From Streptosporangiaceae bacterium (GTDB lineage: Bacteria; Actinomycetota; Actinomycetes; Streptosporangiales; Streptosporangiaceae), in contig JASHOI010000433.1 of assembly GCA_030041195.1 (NCBI GenBank), positions 1 to 12,817 of the forward strand: a DNA stretch of 12,817 bases, given 5' to 3'. Positions 1-7,000 of this stretch are shown piece after piece. Below the pieces are notes generated by a model, which saw only the letters and a list, made by a program, of their open reading frames with translations, did no database searches and was not told where the DNA came from. Made by a program: the position numbers and the translations under genes. Numbering within the stretch: the stretch's first letter is position 1; each line of letters begins with the position of its first letter.

Positions 1-2375
1 GCCGTCTCCACGGCCGCCTGGGCGCGTTCGGCGTCGCCCGCGGCGCGGGCTTGCCTGGCCCGGTCGGCCAGCGCGGCGAGCCCGACCGCGGCCGGCCGGA
101 TCACGGTCGGCCCGTCGCCGCCGTACAGCTTCTCGTATGAGCGGATCATCGCCTGGGATTCGGCCAGCGCGGTCTCCCCGTCGCCGTGCCAGTACGCGTG
201 CTCGCCCAGCAGCCCGCGGGCGATGTACTCGGCGAACCCATCCCTGCCGTAGAACGGTTCCAGCCAGGTACGGCGGTCGGCCACCGAGGGCCGGTCCCTG
301 GCCACGTCCACGAACAGCGCCATGGCCGAAAGCCTGGCCTCGGGCGCGCTGGTTACCCGGATGGCGAAGCCGTCGGCAAGCTCCTGAGCATGCTCCCACT
401 CCCCGGCCGCGTAGTGCGCCAGGTAGTGCAGGTACTGCAGGTCGTATCCGTACGGCGCGAGGCCGAGGCCCGCCTGCTCGGCGCGCAGCACGCCCTGGTG
501 CGCGGTCGAGCTCGCCGCGTCCAGCGCGCCCGACTCGAGCTGCACCCGCGCCAGCTGGAACGCCGCCCGCAGCTCGACGCCGAGCACGGCGGCACTGAGA
601 GCCTGCTGGTGCGCCCGGGTGAACAGATCGATGGCTTCGTCGGTCCGGCCCGCCCGCTCGCTGAGCTGGCCGAGCGTCACCAGGGCATCCGCCTCCACCC
701 ACGGGGCCTTCGCCGCGGTGGCGGCGGCCAGGGCCCGCTCGGCCTGGGCCCTCGCCGGGGCCTCGTCCTTCATCGTCAGCAGGGCGCGCGCGTAGGTCCC
801 CAGGGCGCGGGCACGGTACCGGCTCGGTGGCTCCTCGGGCAGCGCGGCAACCGCCGCCTCGGCGGCGGCGATCGCCCCTTCGTCCTCGTCGATGTCCAGC
901 AGGAAATACGAGAGCCGTTCGCTGGCCCGGCAGAACAGCTCCGGGTCGGCCGAGCCGTCACCGAGGAACTCGATCAGGCGGCGCAACTGCTGCACCGCCC
1001 GGGTGAGCTCTCCGCCGTCGGCCGCGCTGATCGCGGCGCGGTAGGCGAGTTTGCCCCTGGCCATCCCGCCGAGCTGCTCCGCCTCGGGAACCCGCTCCCA
1101 CAGCGCGAGCGCCTGGTTGTAGTGCCGGTGCGCCTCGGCCGGGGCGGCGAGCCGGTCGGCCTCCCGCCCCGCCGCGACCGACGCGGCGAACGCGCGGGGG
1201 ATGTCATGGCTGGCCAGGCTGTGGTGCGCGAGTTCCGCCGCGGTTCCAGGCACGTCGGCGAGCCGCCGCTCGTCGGCGAGCAGTTCGGCCAGCCGGCCGT
1301 GCAGCCGGGTCCGCTCCCCGGGCAGCAGATCGGCATAGATGGCCTCGCGCAGCAGCGCGTGCCGGAACGCGTAGCCCCGTTCCCCGTCCGGCACGAGCAG
1401 CTGGTGCGCCACGGCTTCCCTGACCGCCTCGTCATACTCGGGCCCGGCCAGCCCCGACGCCTGCCGGGCCAGCTCGTCGTCGATCCGGCGCCCGGTGACC
1501 GCGGCGGTCCGCAGCACCTGCTGTGCCGCCGGCGACAGCCGCTCGGCCCTGGCCAGCAGCAGGTCGGCGAGCCCGGCCGGGAGCTCGCTGCCGTCGCAGG
1601 AGGCCGCGAGCAGCTCCTCCGCGTAGTACGCGTTGCCCTCGGCTCGGGTGATCAGGCTGTCCAGCACCGCCGGGTCCAGGGCCTGGCCAGAGAGCGCGCT
1701 CAGGTGCTCGGCCATCGCCGACGGGCTGAGCGGGCCGAGCGCCACGGTCGCCACGTTGGGCAGCCGGGTCAGCTCGGCGATGACCGGCCGGAGCGGATGC
1801 CTGCGGTACATGTCATCGGTGCGGTAGGTGACCACGATCGCCAGCCGCTCCCGGTGCAGCGCCCGGCTCAGGAACGTGACCAGGTCCCTGGTGGAGCGGT
1901 CGGCCCAGTGCAGGTCCTCGAGAACCAGCAGCGCCGGGCTGGCCTCGGCAAGCTCGGCGAGCATGCCGAGCACGGCCCCGAACAGCTGCTGCTGAGCGAG
2001 CCCGGGCATGTCCCCGCCCAGCGGCCGCCCGGGCTCGACGTCGGGCAGCAACCGGGACAGCACTGGCCTGGCGGCCAGCGCGTCGAGCAGCGGGCTGCTT
2101 GCCGCCGCCCCTGCCGCGGCGTCCCGCAGCGCGTCGGCGAGCGGCAGGTAGGGAACGGTGTCGGCGAGCTCGGCGCAGCGGCCGGTCAGCACGGCGAAGC
2201 CGCGGTCCCGCGCCGCGGCCGAGAGCTCGGTGACCAGGCGGGTCTTGCCAACTCCCGCGTCACCGCTGACCAGGGCGACGACAGGCCGGCCCGCCGCCGC
2301 GTCGTCCAGCAGCGCGAGCAGCCTGCCGAGCTCGGCGTCCCGGCCGACCAGGCGTGGTTGCTGTGCTTCCCGCAT
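1..2375 (-). CDS. LAL-type (large ATP-binding LuxR-like) transcriptional regulator, 3' end cut off by window
   Basis: Reading from the ATG at 2375 gives 791 uninterrupted codons that run off base 1, so the C-terminus is missing. The protein opens with the AAA/NACHT-like entry motif PRLVGRDAELGRLL (residues 7-20). Walker A is GDAGVGKT (38-45) and Walker B is LLVLEDLHWAD (149-159). The remainder is alanine/leucine-rich helical repeat of TPR-like character. This is the layout of MalT/LAL regulators, STAND ATPases that bind DNA through a C-terminal LuxR helix-turn-helix after ligand- and ATP-driven oligomerisation. That helix-turn-helix would lie beyond the window, so DNA binding is inferred. The gene starts 54 nt after the stop of the catalytic esterase on the same strand, so it may be co-transcribed or have its own promoter. 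A GATAAT box lies 6 nt before the ATG. The ATG at 2383 is out of frame with this protein. Confidence 0.85.
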   Translation of the reverse strand, partial: MREAQQPRLVGRDAELGRLLALLDDAAAGRPVVALVSGDAGVGKTRLVTELSAAARDRGFAVLTGRCAELADTVPYLPLADALRDAAAGAAASSPLLDALAARPVLSRLLPDVEPGRPLGGDMPGLAQQQLFGAVLGMLAELAEASPALLVLEDLHWADRSTRDLVTFLSRALHRERLAIVVTYRTDDMYRRHPLRPVIAELTRLPNVATVALGPLSPSAMAEHLSALSGQALDPAVLDSLITRAEGNAYYAEELLAASCDGSELPAGLADLLLARAERLSPAAQQVLRTAAVTGRRIDDELARQASGLAGPEYDEAVREAVAHQLLVPDGERGYAFRHALLREAIYADLLPGERTRLHGRLAELLADERRLADVPGTAAELAHHSLASHDIPRAFAASVAAGREADRLAAPAEAHRHYNQALALWERVPEAEQLGGMARGKLAYRAAISAADGGELTRAVQQLRRLIEFLGDGSADPELFCRASERLSYFLLDIDEDEGAIAAAEAAVAALPEEPPSRYRARALGTYARALLTMKDEAPARAQAERALAAATAAKAPWVEADALVTLGQLSERAGRTDEAIDLFTRAHQQALSAAVLGVELRAAFQLARVQLESGALDAASSTAHQGVLRAEQAGLGLAPYGYDLQYLHYLAHYAAGEWEHAQELADGFAIRVTSAPEARLSAMALFVDVARDRPSVADRRTWLEPFYGRDGFAEYIARGLLGEHAYWHGDGETALAESQAMIRSYEKLYGGDGPTVIRPAAVGLAALADRARQARAAGDAERAQAAVET

Positions 2376-2429
2376 ATACCCATTATCCCAGCCGGGTGCG
2401 ACAGAATTTGGCCGCGGAAGAACCGTGGC

Positions 2430-3716
2430 TCAGCGACCGGGCTGCGGCGTCGCCCGGACCGGCGGCACGCCCGGGGTCAGCCGCTGGTTCAGCCACTCCA
2501 GTGACTGCGGCAGCTGGCGCACCCAGGTGCCGTAGTTGTGCCCGCCCTGCGGCAGGAACAGCGAGTAGCCGTGCATCGGCGAGTGGATCAGGTGCAGGAA
2601 CGTCAGCGTGCCCGCCAGGTCATGCTCGCCGACCAGGCTGGATGTCACGAGCACCGAGACCGGTGGGTCCGGCAGGTGCGTCAGCCGCCAGTCCAGGTTG
2701 TTCTCGTTCCGGAACGCGCTGCTGCCGCCGTAGAGGTTCCCGGTGGTGCTGTCCTGGAGCGCCGTGTAGTAGCCGGCCAGCGAGACCGCCGACGAGAACT
2801 GGTAGGGGTACATCATGGCCAGCTTGGCCGCGCAGTACCCGCCGGTGGAGTAGCCGAGAACCGCCCAGGCGGAGCCCGCGGTCTGCACCCGGAACGTCCG
2901 CTGCACCGCCAGCGGCACATCCTGCGCCAGGAACGTCTCGGCCTGCGGGCCATCGGGCACGTTGGTGCACTCGGTGTCGCGCGGCAGCGCGACCGACACG
3001 TTCATCATGACGTACACCGCGGGCCTGATCTTGCCGCGCGCCACCAGGTTCGCGGCGATCGACGGCAGGTCCAGCCAGCGCACGATCGACCACGTGTCGT
3101 TGGGGTACCCGGTCAGCGCGAGCACCACGGGAAAGCGGGTATGCGCATAGGCCGGCTGGAAGTACTGCGGCGGCAGGTAGACGTAGTCGGCCGAGCTGAC
3201 GATGCCGGTATGCTCCCCGGTGACCGTGATCTGCAGTATCTTCCCGACCGAGCGGGCGGCGGCCACGGCACCGCCGCTGAGGTCCAGGCCCGGGGCGACG
3301 GCCACGCTGCCCGGCGACGTGGTCTTCCCCTGGAAATGCGGCGGCTTGGCCGCGAGCTTCCCGTCGGCCTGCTCGGGCAGGGCCGACCCGCCGGGAACCG
3401 GGCCGAGATCGGACCCGGTCACCACGATCGGCCGTGAGGACCCGACGGCCCCGGCCACGGTGATCGGTGCCGATCCGCCGTCGCCGAACAGCGCGGACCA
3501 GGAGCCGAAGAACGCGAAGTAGCCGTTCACGAACGCCAGAACCGCGGCCAGCACCAGGATCTGGCTGGCGGCGATCAGGCCGAGCCTGGCCGCCATCATC
3601 GCCGGCCGCTGGTCGGCGAACCGGGGCCAGAGCCAGACCGTGGCCGCGACCGAGCCGAGGGCCACGGCGATCACCAGCCCGATGAAGAATCCGCTGGTCA
3701 GTCCCAAGAGTCCCAT
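2430..3716 (-). CDS. Membrane-anchored alpha/beta-hydrolase esterase (FrmB / antigen-85-like), catalytic residues intact
   Basis: This 428-residue protein has two N-terminal membrane helices (about 8-30 and 46-65). The short loop between them is arginine-rich, which by the positive-inside rule puts the large C-terminal domain outside the cell. A juxtamembrane SWSALFGDGG (72-81) and a roughly 100-residue linker precede an esterase-D (PF00756-type) fold starting near DYVYLPPQY (177-185). The nucleophile elbow is GYSTGG with Ser290. The final histidine is His393 in GGHNYGTW. The acid is probably Glu364 or Asp366 in GEHDLAG. Cys250 (ECTNVPDG) and Cys295 (GGYC) are also present in the paralogue. 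Known relatives include S-formylglutathione hydrolases and mycolyltransferases; the substrate here is unknown. The ATG follows the stop of the paralogue by 4 nt, which suggests translational coupling. Hydrolase identity is strong; the exact reaction is not determined. Confidence 0.88.
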   Translation of the reverse strand: MGLLGLTSGFFIGLVIAVALGSVAATVWLWPRFADQRPAMMAARLGLIAASQILVLAAVLAFVNGYFAFFGSWSALFGDGGSAPITVAGAVGSSRPIVVTGSDLGPVPGGSALPEQADGKLAAKPPHFQGKTTSPGSVAVAPGLDLSGGAVAAARSVGKILQITVTGEHTGIVSSADYVYLPPQYFQPAYAHTRFPVVLALTGYPNDTWSIVRWLDLPSIAANLVARGKIRPAVYVMMNVSVALPRDTECTNVPDGPQAETFLAQDVPLAVQRTFRVQTAGSAWAVLGYSTGGYCAAKLAMMYPYQFSSAVSLAGYYTALQDSTTGNLYGGSSAFRNENNLDWRLTHLPDPPVSVLVTSSLVGEHDLAGTLTFLHLIHSPMHGYSLFLPQGGHNYGTWVRQLPQSLEWLNQRLTPGVPPVRATPQPGR

Positions 3717-3720
3717 GGCG

Positions 3721-4815
3721 TCAGCGCCCGGCCAGCGGCTGAAGGGTGGTGCCGATCCAGTCGAAGACGCCAGATAGCTGCCACTTGCCGGGAGCCAGGC
3801 CGGCCTGGCCCGCGTGCATCGGCGGGCGGGCGCCAGAGAGGAACGACTGCTGCCCCGCGCCGCTCCCGGTGAACAGCACCGAGATCGGCTGCATGGGCTG
3901 ATGCCTCAGCAGCCAGCTCAGGTCGTCCTGGGCGCGGATCTGCGGGCTGCCGCCGTACTCGGCGGGACCCGGGGGCGCGGTGTAGCTGCCCGGCGGCACG
4001 GCGGCCACCGCGAAGGTCTCTGAGTTCGTCATCGCGAGCTGCAGCGCGCAGTACCCGCCCGATGCGTCGCCGACCACCGCCCAGCGGCGGGTGGCCGGGG
4101 GCGCCGCCCGGTAGCCGGAGTCGATGGCGTGCGGCAAGTCCTGGGTGAAGAACAGGGCCGCCTGGGAGCCGCCGGGCACGTTCAGGCAGCCCTCGTCGTG
4201 CTGGCCGACCGTTGCCGGCAGCATGACAATGATCATCGGCCCGAGGCGGCGGGCGGCGATCTGGCTGGCCGCCGTGCCCGCGAGAACACCGGCGCCGTAC
4301 GGGCTGATCGGGCTGGCCAGCTCGCCGGAGATCACGACAGCGACGGGCAGCGCGGTCTCGCCGCTGGCCCCGTACCCGGGCGGCAGGTACACGTATCCGG
4401 TCACGCTGAGCCCGGAGAGCTGGCCGTACAGCCGAACCGTCTGGAGCTGGCCGCCCGCGAGGCCCGGGTGGCCGGGCACGGTGACGGCCGAGCGAGCCAG
4501 CACGGTGACCGGCGTGACCGGCTGGCTGCCGATGCTGCTCTGGCTGGGGTGGGCCTGGCCGGCCACGATCGCGCCGCCGCCGGACTGGTCGCCGAACAAA
4601 TCCGACCACGACGAGTAGAACTCGGCGGAGCCGTTGACGACCAGGAAGATGAGGCCGAGCACGCTCAGCTGGAGCACGCCGAGGGCCCCGATCCGCGCCA
4701 CGACCGGCAGCACGCCGCGGCGGGCCAGCTTCGGCCAGTACCACAAGATCGCCGCCAGCGCGGCCGCGGCGATCACCGCCAGCGTCGCCATGAGGGCGGG
4801 GCTTGTCAGTCCCAC
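3721..4815 (-). CDS. Membrane-anchored esterase-fold paralogue lacking the catalytic triad (probable pseudoenzyme)
   Basis: This protein has the same plan as the gene at 2430-3716: two membrane helices, a basic inter-helix loop, SWSDLFGDQSGG, a linker, GYVYLPPGYG and an esterase fold. The GTG at 4815 was chosen over the GTG at 4833 (364 versus 370 residues). GGGAG lies 7 nt upstream of it, and its GLTS then aligns without gaps to GLTS in the paralogue. In the elbow, GDASGGYCA aligns with GYSTGGYCA, so alanine replaces the nucleophile serine (residue 251 from this start). GQQSFLS replaces the acid-containing GEHDLAG. The segment holding the GGHNYGTW histidine is missing. The two family cysteines are kept (GCLNVPGG and GGYCA). 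The frame is intact with normal codon bias, so this is not decay. A structural, carbohydrate-binding or partner-scaffold role, as proposed for MPT51/FbpD in the antigen-85 family, is inference. A serine one residue later (GDASG) leaves some residual doubt about inactivity. Confidence 0.85.
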   Translation of the reverse strand: MGLTSPALMATLAVIAAAALAAILWYWPKLARRGVLPVVARIGALGVLQLSVLGLIFLVVNGSAEFYSSWSDLFGDQSGGGAIVAGQAHPSQSSIGSQPVTPVTVLARSAVTVPGHPGLAGGQLQTVRLYGQLSGLSVTGYVYLPPGYGASGETALPVAVVISGELASPISPYGAGVLAGTAASQIAARRLGPMIIVMLPATVGQHDEGCLNVPGGSQAALFFTQDLPHAIDSGYRAAPPATRRWAVVGDASGGYCALQLAMTNSETFAVAAVPPGSYTAPPGPAEYGGSPQIRAQDDLSWLLRHQPMQPISVLFTGSGAGQQSFLSGARPPMHAGQAGLAPGKWQLSGVFDWIGTTLQPLAGR

Positions 4816-4830
4816 CTGGATACTCCCGGA

Positions 4831-4866
4831 CACCTAGTCACAGCGCGACATCCCACCTAGGAGGGA
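4831..4866. promoter_or_regulatory. Palindromic and repeated CACCTAG elements upstream of the esterase pair
   Basis: TCCCACCTAGGAGGGA at 4851-4866 is a 16-bp palindrome with one mismatched pair. CACCTAG occurs at 4854-4860 and again at 4831-4837. The element lies 36-51 bp upstream of the preferred esterase start (GTG at 4815), where an operator would be expected. No convincing -35/-10 pair was recognised here, so the role is inferred from position and symmetry only. Confidence 0.3.
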
Positions 4867-4927
4867 ACGAATACCGGTGCGCCTGCCAGGTTGTAGGACG
4901 TGCGGCTTGGTCCGCGCGTTCCCGCTA

Positions 4928-4951
4928 GCCCGGGTCTGTTCATGCCCGGGC
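4928..4951 (-). terminator. GC-rich hairpin after the P450 gene, possible terminator
   Basis: GCCCGGG (4928-4934) pairs with CCCGGGC (4945-4951) around a 10-nt loop. This gives a 7-bp all-GC stem 42 nt beyond the P450 stop codon and before the esterase genes. No T-tract follows on the minus strand. Many actinobacterial terminators lack one, but that also makes this call weak. If functional, it would separate P450 transcription from that of the esterase pair. Confidence 0.3.
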
Positions 4952-4970
4952 CGTCTGGCTGTAACCGGCG

Positions 4971-5005
4971 AGCCAGGTTCTGGGCACTCGAGCTAGGTTC
5001 TGGGC
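4971..5005. repeat. 15-bp near-perfect direct repeat, 20-bp period, at the P450 stop codon
   Basis: AGCCAGGTTCTGGGC (4971-4985) recurs with one change as AGCTAGGTTCTGGGC (4991-5005). The second copy contains the P450 stop codon (complement of 4993-4995), and the C/T difference falls within it: a C there would destroy the TAG. This looks like a local duplication that includes the gene end. Confidence 0.6.
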
Positions 5006-6222
5006 GCCGATGGGGTGAAACGCACCGGCATGTGCTTGATCCCGTTGAGGAAATTGGACCTGAGCCTGCTGACCTCGCCGGCGAGCTCGATGTCGGGCAT
5101 CCGCTCGGCGAGCGCGGCCAGCAGCACCCGGAGCTCGAGCGCGGCCAGGTGCCTGCCAAGGCAGAAGTGCGGCCCGCCGCCGCCGAATCCGACGTGCGGG
5201 TTCGGGTCACGCGCGATGTCAAACCGCTGCGGGTCGTCGAACACGGCTTCGTCCCGGTTGGCCGAGGCGTAGAAGACCACGACCTTGTCGCCCTCGGCGA
5301 CGGCCTGGCCGCCGAGCTCGGTGTCGCACACCGCGGTGCGCCGGAACAGGTTCACCGGGCTCACCCAGCGGACGATCTCCTCCGCCGCGGTGGGGATCAG
5401 GTCACGGTCGGCGAGCAGCCGCTGCCACTCGGCGGGATGCTGGAACAGCGTCAGCATCCCGCCGGACGCCGCGTTGCGCGTTGTCTCGTTGCCAGCCACC
5501 GCCAGCAGCAGGAAGAACAGGTCGAATTCGCTCGGGGTCAGCACCTCGCCGGCGTCGTCGGGCTGCAGCAGCCGGGTCACGATGTCATCGGCGGGCTGGG
5601 CGCGGCGGCGCGCGGCGAGCTGGTCCGCGTAGGCGTAGATCTCCGCCGCGGCCTGCATCCCTTCTTGCGGCGAGTGCCGGAACTCGGGGTCGTCGTAGCC
5701 GACCAGCTTGTTGGAGAGCTCGAAGATCCAGTCGCGGTCCTCGGCCGGCGCGCCGACCAGCTCGCAGATCACCTGCAGCGGCAGCGGCGCGGCGATGTCC
5801 GTGACGAAGTCGGCCTCGCCGCGGGACACGACCTCGTCGATCAGCGTGTCGCAGATCTCCCTGACGTGTTTGGCCAGCCTGCCGATCATCCGCGGCGTGA
5901 ACCCGCGGTTCACAAAGCTGCGCTGCCGGGTGTGCTGCGGCGGGTCCATGTTCAGCATCATCAGCCGCTGCATCTCGATCTCCGGCTCCGGCACCTCGCC
6001 GAACAGCACCAGCCGCCGGCTCGACGAGAAGATCTCCGGGTGCCGGGAGATGTGCCCGACGTCGGCGTGCCTGGTCACCGCCCAGAACCCGGGCCAGGCC
6101 GGCTCGCCGCCGTCCGCGTGCCAGTGCACCGGGTCGTTCTGGCGCAGCCAGGCGAACTGGTCGTGCGGTGCGCCGCCGCGCTGGTAGGTGTCCTGGTCTA
6201 TCAGGTTGATCTCGGGAGCCAC
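4993..6222 (-). CDS. Cytochrome P450, CYP125/CYP142-like (steroid/lipid hydroxylase clade)
   Basis: This 409-residue protein is a haem-thiolate monooxygenase. From the chosen start it shows the I-helix oxygen-activation motif AGNETT (242-247), the K-helix ExxR as EIVR (282-285) and the haem loop FGGGGPHFCLG (346-356) with Cys354 as axial ligand. MLNMDPPQHTRQR, FVNRGFTPRMIGRL and the C-terminal LRSNFLNGIKHMPV resemble the mycobacterial CYP125/CYP142 sterol-side-chain oxidases. No other sterol-catabolism gene is visible, so the substrate is open, and no ferredoxin or reductase lies next to it. The GTG at 6222 has GGAGG five nt upstream and begins just before the normal P450 N-terminus (APEINLIDQDTY). 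An in-frame extension to 6321 adds 33 residues without P450 character and would run into the divergent promoter region. The gene is divergent from the PRC-barrel-like gene. Confidence 0.93.
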   Translation of the reverse strand: MAPEINLIDQDTYQRGGAPHDQFAWLRQNDPVHWHADGGEPAWPGFWAVTRHADVGHISRHPEIFSSSRRLVLFGEVPEPEIEMQRLMMLNMDPPQHTRQRSFVNRGFTPRMIGRLAKHVREICDTLIDEVVSRGEADFVTDIAAPLPLQVICELVGAPAEDRDWIFELSNKLVGYDDPEFRHSPQEGMQAAAEIYAYADQLAARRRAQPADDIVTRLLQPDDAGEVLTPSEFDLFFLLLAVAGNETTRNAASGGMLTLFQHPAEWQRLLADRDLIPTAAEEIVRWVSPVNLFRRTAVCDTELGGQAVAEGDKVVVFYASANRDEAVFDDPQRFDIARDPNPHVGFGGGGPHFCLGRHLAALELRVLLAALAERMPDIELAGEVSRLRSNFLNGIKHMPVRFTPSAPRT

Positions 6223-6258
6223 CGCGGCCTCCGTCCGTGACTGGGACCGACACCACCG

Positions 6259-6284
6259 ACGATACGTTTGTTCGTGCTGAAACG
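6259..6284 (-). promoter_or_regulatory. Possible P450 promoter -10 with adjacent inverted repeat
   Basis: On the minus strand TATCGT (complement of 6259-6264) fits the actinobacterial TANNNT -10 pattern and would start transcription about 30 nt before the GTG at 6222. Immediately upstream CGTTT (6265-6269) and AAACG (6280-6284) form an inverted repeat with a 10-nt spacer, a plausible repressor site. No recognisable -35 was found. Confidence 0.3.
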
Positions 6285-6358
6285 CCCGTGCGGATGAGCC
6301 ACCACGCGGCTCGCTCGGCAAGGTTTTGCGGCTACGTCGCGCCAGCGGCGATCCGCGT

Positions 6359-6372
6359 GCTACGTGTAGCGT
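6359..6372 (+). promoter_or_regulatory. -10 box (leaderless) and overlapping palindrome for the PRC-barrel-like gene
   Basis: TAGCGT (6367-6372) matches TANNNT and ends 8 nt before the ATG at 6381, so transcription would begin at or next to the start codon. GCTACGTGTAGC (6359-6370), an inverted repeat with 5-bp arms, overlaps the box and could be an operator. There is no Shine-Dalgarno sequence before this ATG, consistent with leaderless translation. No clear -35 was seen. Confidence 0.4.
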
Positions 6373-6380
6373 TATCCGTT

Positions 6381-6845
6381 ATGGACGACGAATTCCAGGT
6401 CTCCTACCAGGGTGTCTCGCTTGGCGTCCCGGTGATGACCAAGGACGGCGAGCAGTTCGGCATCCTGGAGCACGTCCTCGCGGTGGAAGAGGAAGACATC
6501 TTCGAGGGCATCGTGGTCTGGGTCGGCGGCGGGGACTGGTCCCGGCGCAAGGTCCAGCGCGAGCTCAGCATGGGCCATCAGTCCGCCGCCCGTTTCCTTG
6601 AGAACTTCCGCCACAATGACCTTCGGTTCGTCGAGGCGGACAAGGTGGCGGCGATCACCGTCGGCTACATCCGGTGCGACCTGGACCGGTCGCAGGTCGG
6701 GCTGCTCCAGCCGCCGTCGGGCGCGCCGGTCTTCTACGCCAACGCCATCGACCAGGCCGCGCCGCCCCCACATGTATACGTGAACCGGTACGGGAACCAG
6801 ATGTACGGAGGCATGTTCGGCCGGTCCCGGTGGCGGCGGGAGTAG
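6381..6845 (+). CDS. Small PRC-barrel-like protein of unknown function
   Basis: This 154-residue soluble acidic protein has a basic, Tyr/Gly-rich tail. The segment SLGVPVMTKDGEQFGILEHV (13-32), followed by FEGIVVWV (41-48), has the pattern of the first strands of a PRC-barrel. LRFVEADKVAAITVGYIRCDL (81-101) matches the closing strands. Between them lies a polar, helical-looking insert (about 50-80, WSRRKVQREL to NFRHND). The tail (about 115-154) is proline-, tyrosine- and arginine-rich and ends SRWRRE. PRC-barrels occur in RimM, photosynthetic reaction-centre H subunits and many small actinobacterial proteins of unknown role, so no function is assigned. The ATG at 6381 was chosen because a TANNNT box lies just before it. 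An in-frame extension to 6237 would cross the divergent P450 promoter. The family call is by eye and moderate; that it is a gene is more certain. Confidence 0.72.
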   Translation: MDDEFQVSYQGVSLGVPVMTKDGEQFGILEHVLAVEEEDIFEGIVVWVGGGDWSRRKVQRELSMGHQSAARFLENFRHNDLRFVEADKVAAITVGYIRCDLDRSQVGLLQPPSGAPVFYANAIDQAAPPPHVYVNRYGNQMYGGMFGRSRWRRE

Positions 6846-6934
6846 CGCGACCAGGCGGCTCTTGGTTGGCCCGTGGACGCTGCTTGTGATGTGCGCGCCG
6901 GTAACCGCCGCACTCCTGGCGCTGCGGGCGCCGC

Positions 6935-6981
6935 TGCGCCGGCAGCCGGTTCCGGCACCGGTGCCGGGCAGCGGTGGCGCA
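6935..6981. terminator. Perfect 16-bp palindrome between convergent genes, possible bidirectional terminator
   Basis: CCGGCACCGGTGCCGG at 6952-6967 is a perfect palindrome. It is flanked by outer complementary arms TGCGCC (6935-6940) and GGCGCA (6976-6981). It sits in the 155-nt gap between the plus-strand PRC-barrel-like gene (stop at 6845) and the minus-strand secreted-protein gene (stop at 7001), where a bidirectional terminator is expected. No T-tract is present on either strand. The remainder of the gap holds no gene I can support. Confidence 0.45.
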
Positions 6982-7000
6982 GGCTGACCGCCGACCGGGG

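Noticed and set aside
186..2504. 772-residue plus-strand open frame
   Set aside because: It is antisense to the LAL regulator, which has Walker motifs and TPR-like repeats. The plus-strand translation is Arg/Gly/Pro/Gln-rich low-complexity, typical of GC-rich antisense frames.
4816..4833. Longer start (GTG at 4833) for the triad-less esterase paralogue
   Set aside because: It has no SD at proper distance. The GTG at 4815 has GGGAG 7 nt upstream and aligns with the paralogue's N-terminus without gaps.
4900..6240. 446-residue plus-strand frame
   Set aside because: It is antisense to the P450, which carries all canonical haem-binding motifs.
6223..6321. 33-residue N-terminal extension of the P450
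   Set aside because: It has no P450 similarity by eye and crosses the divergent promoter region. The GTG at 6222 has an ideal GGAGG five nt upstream.
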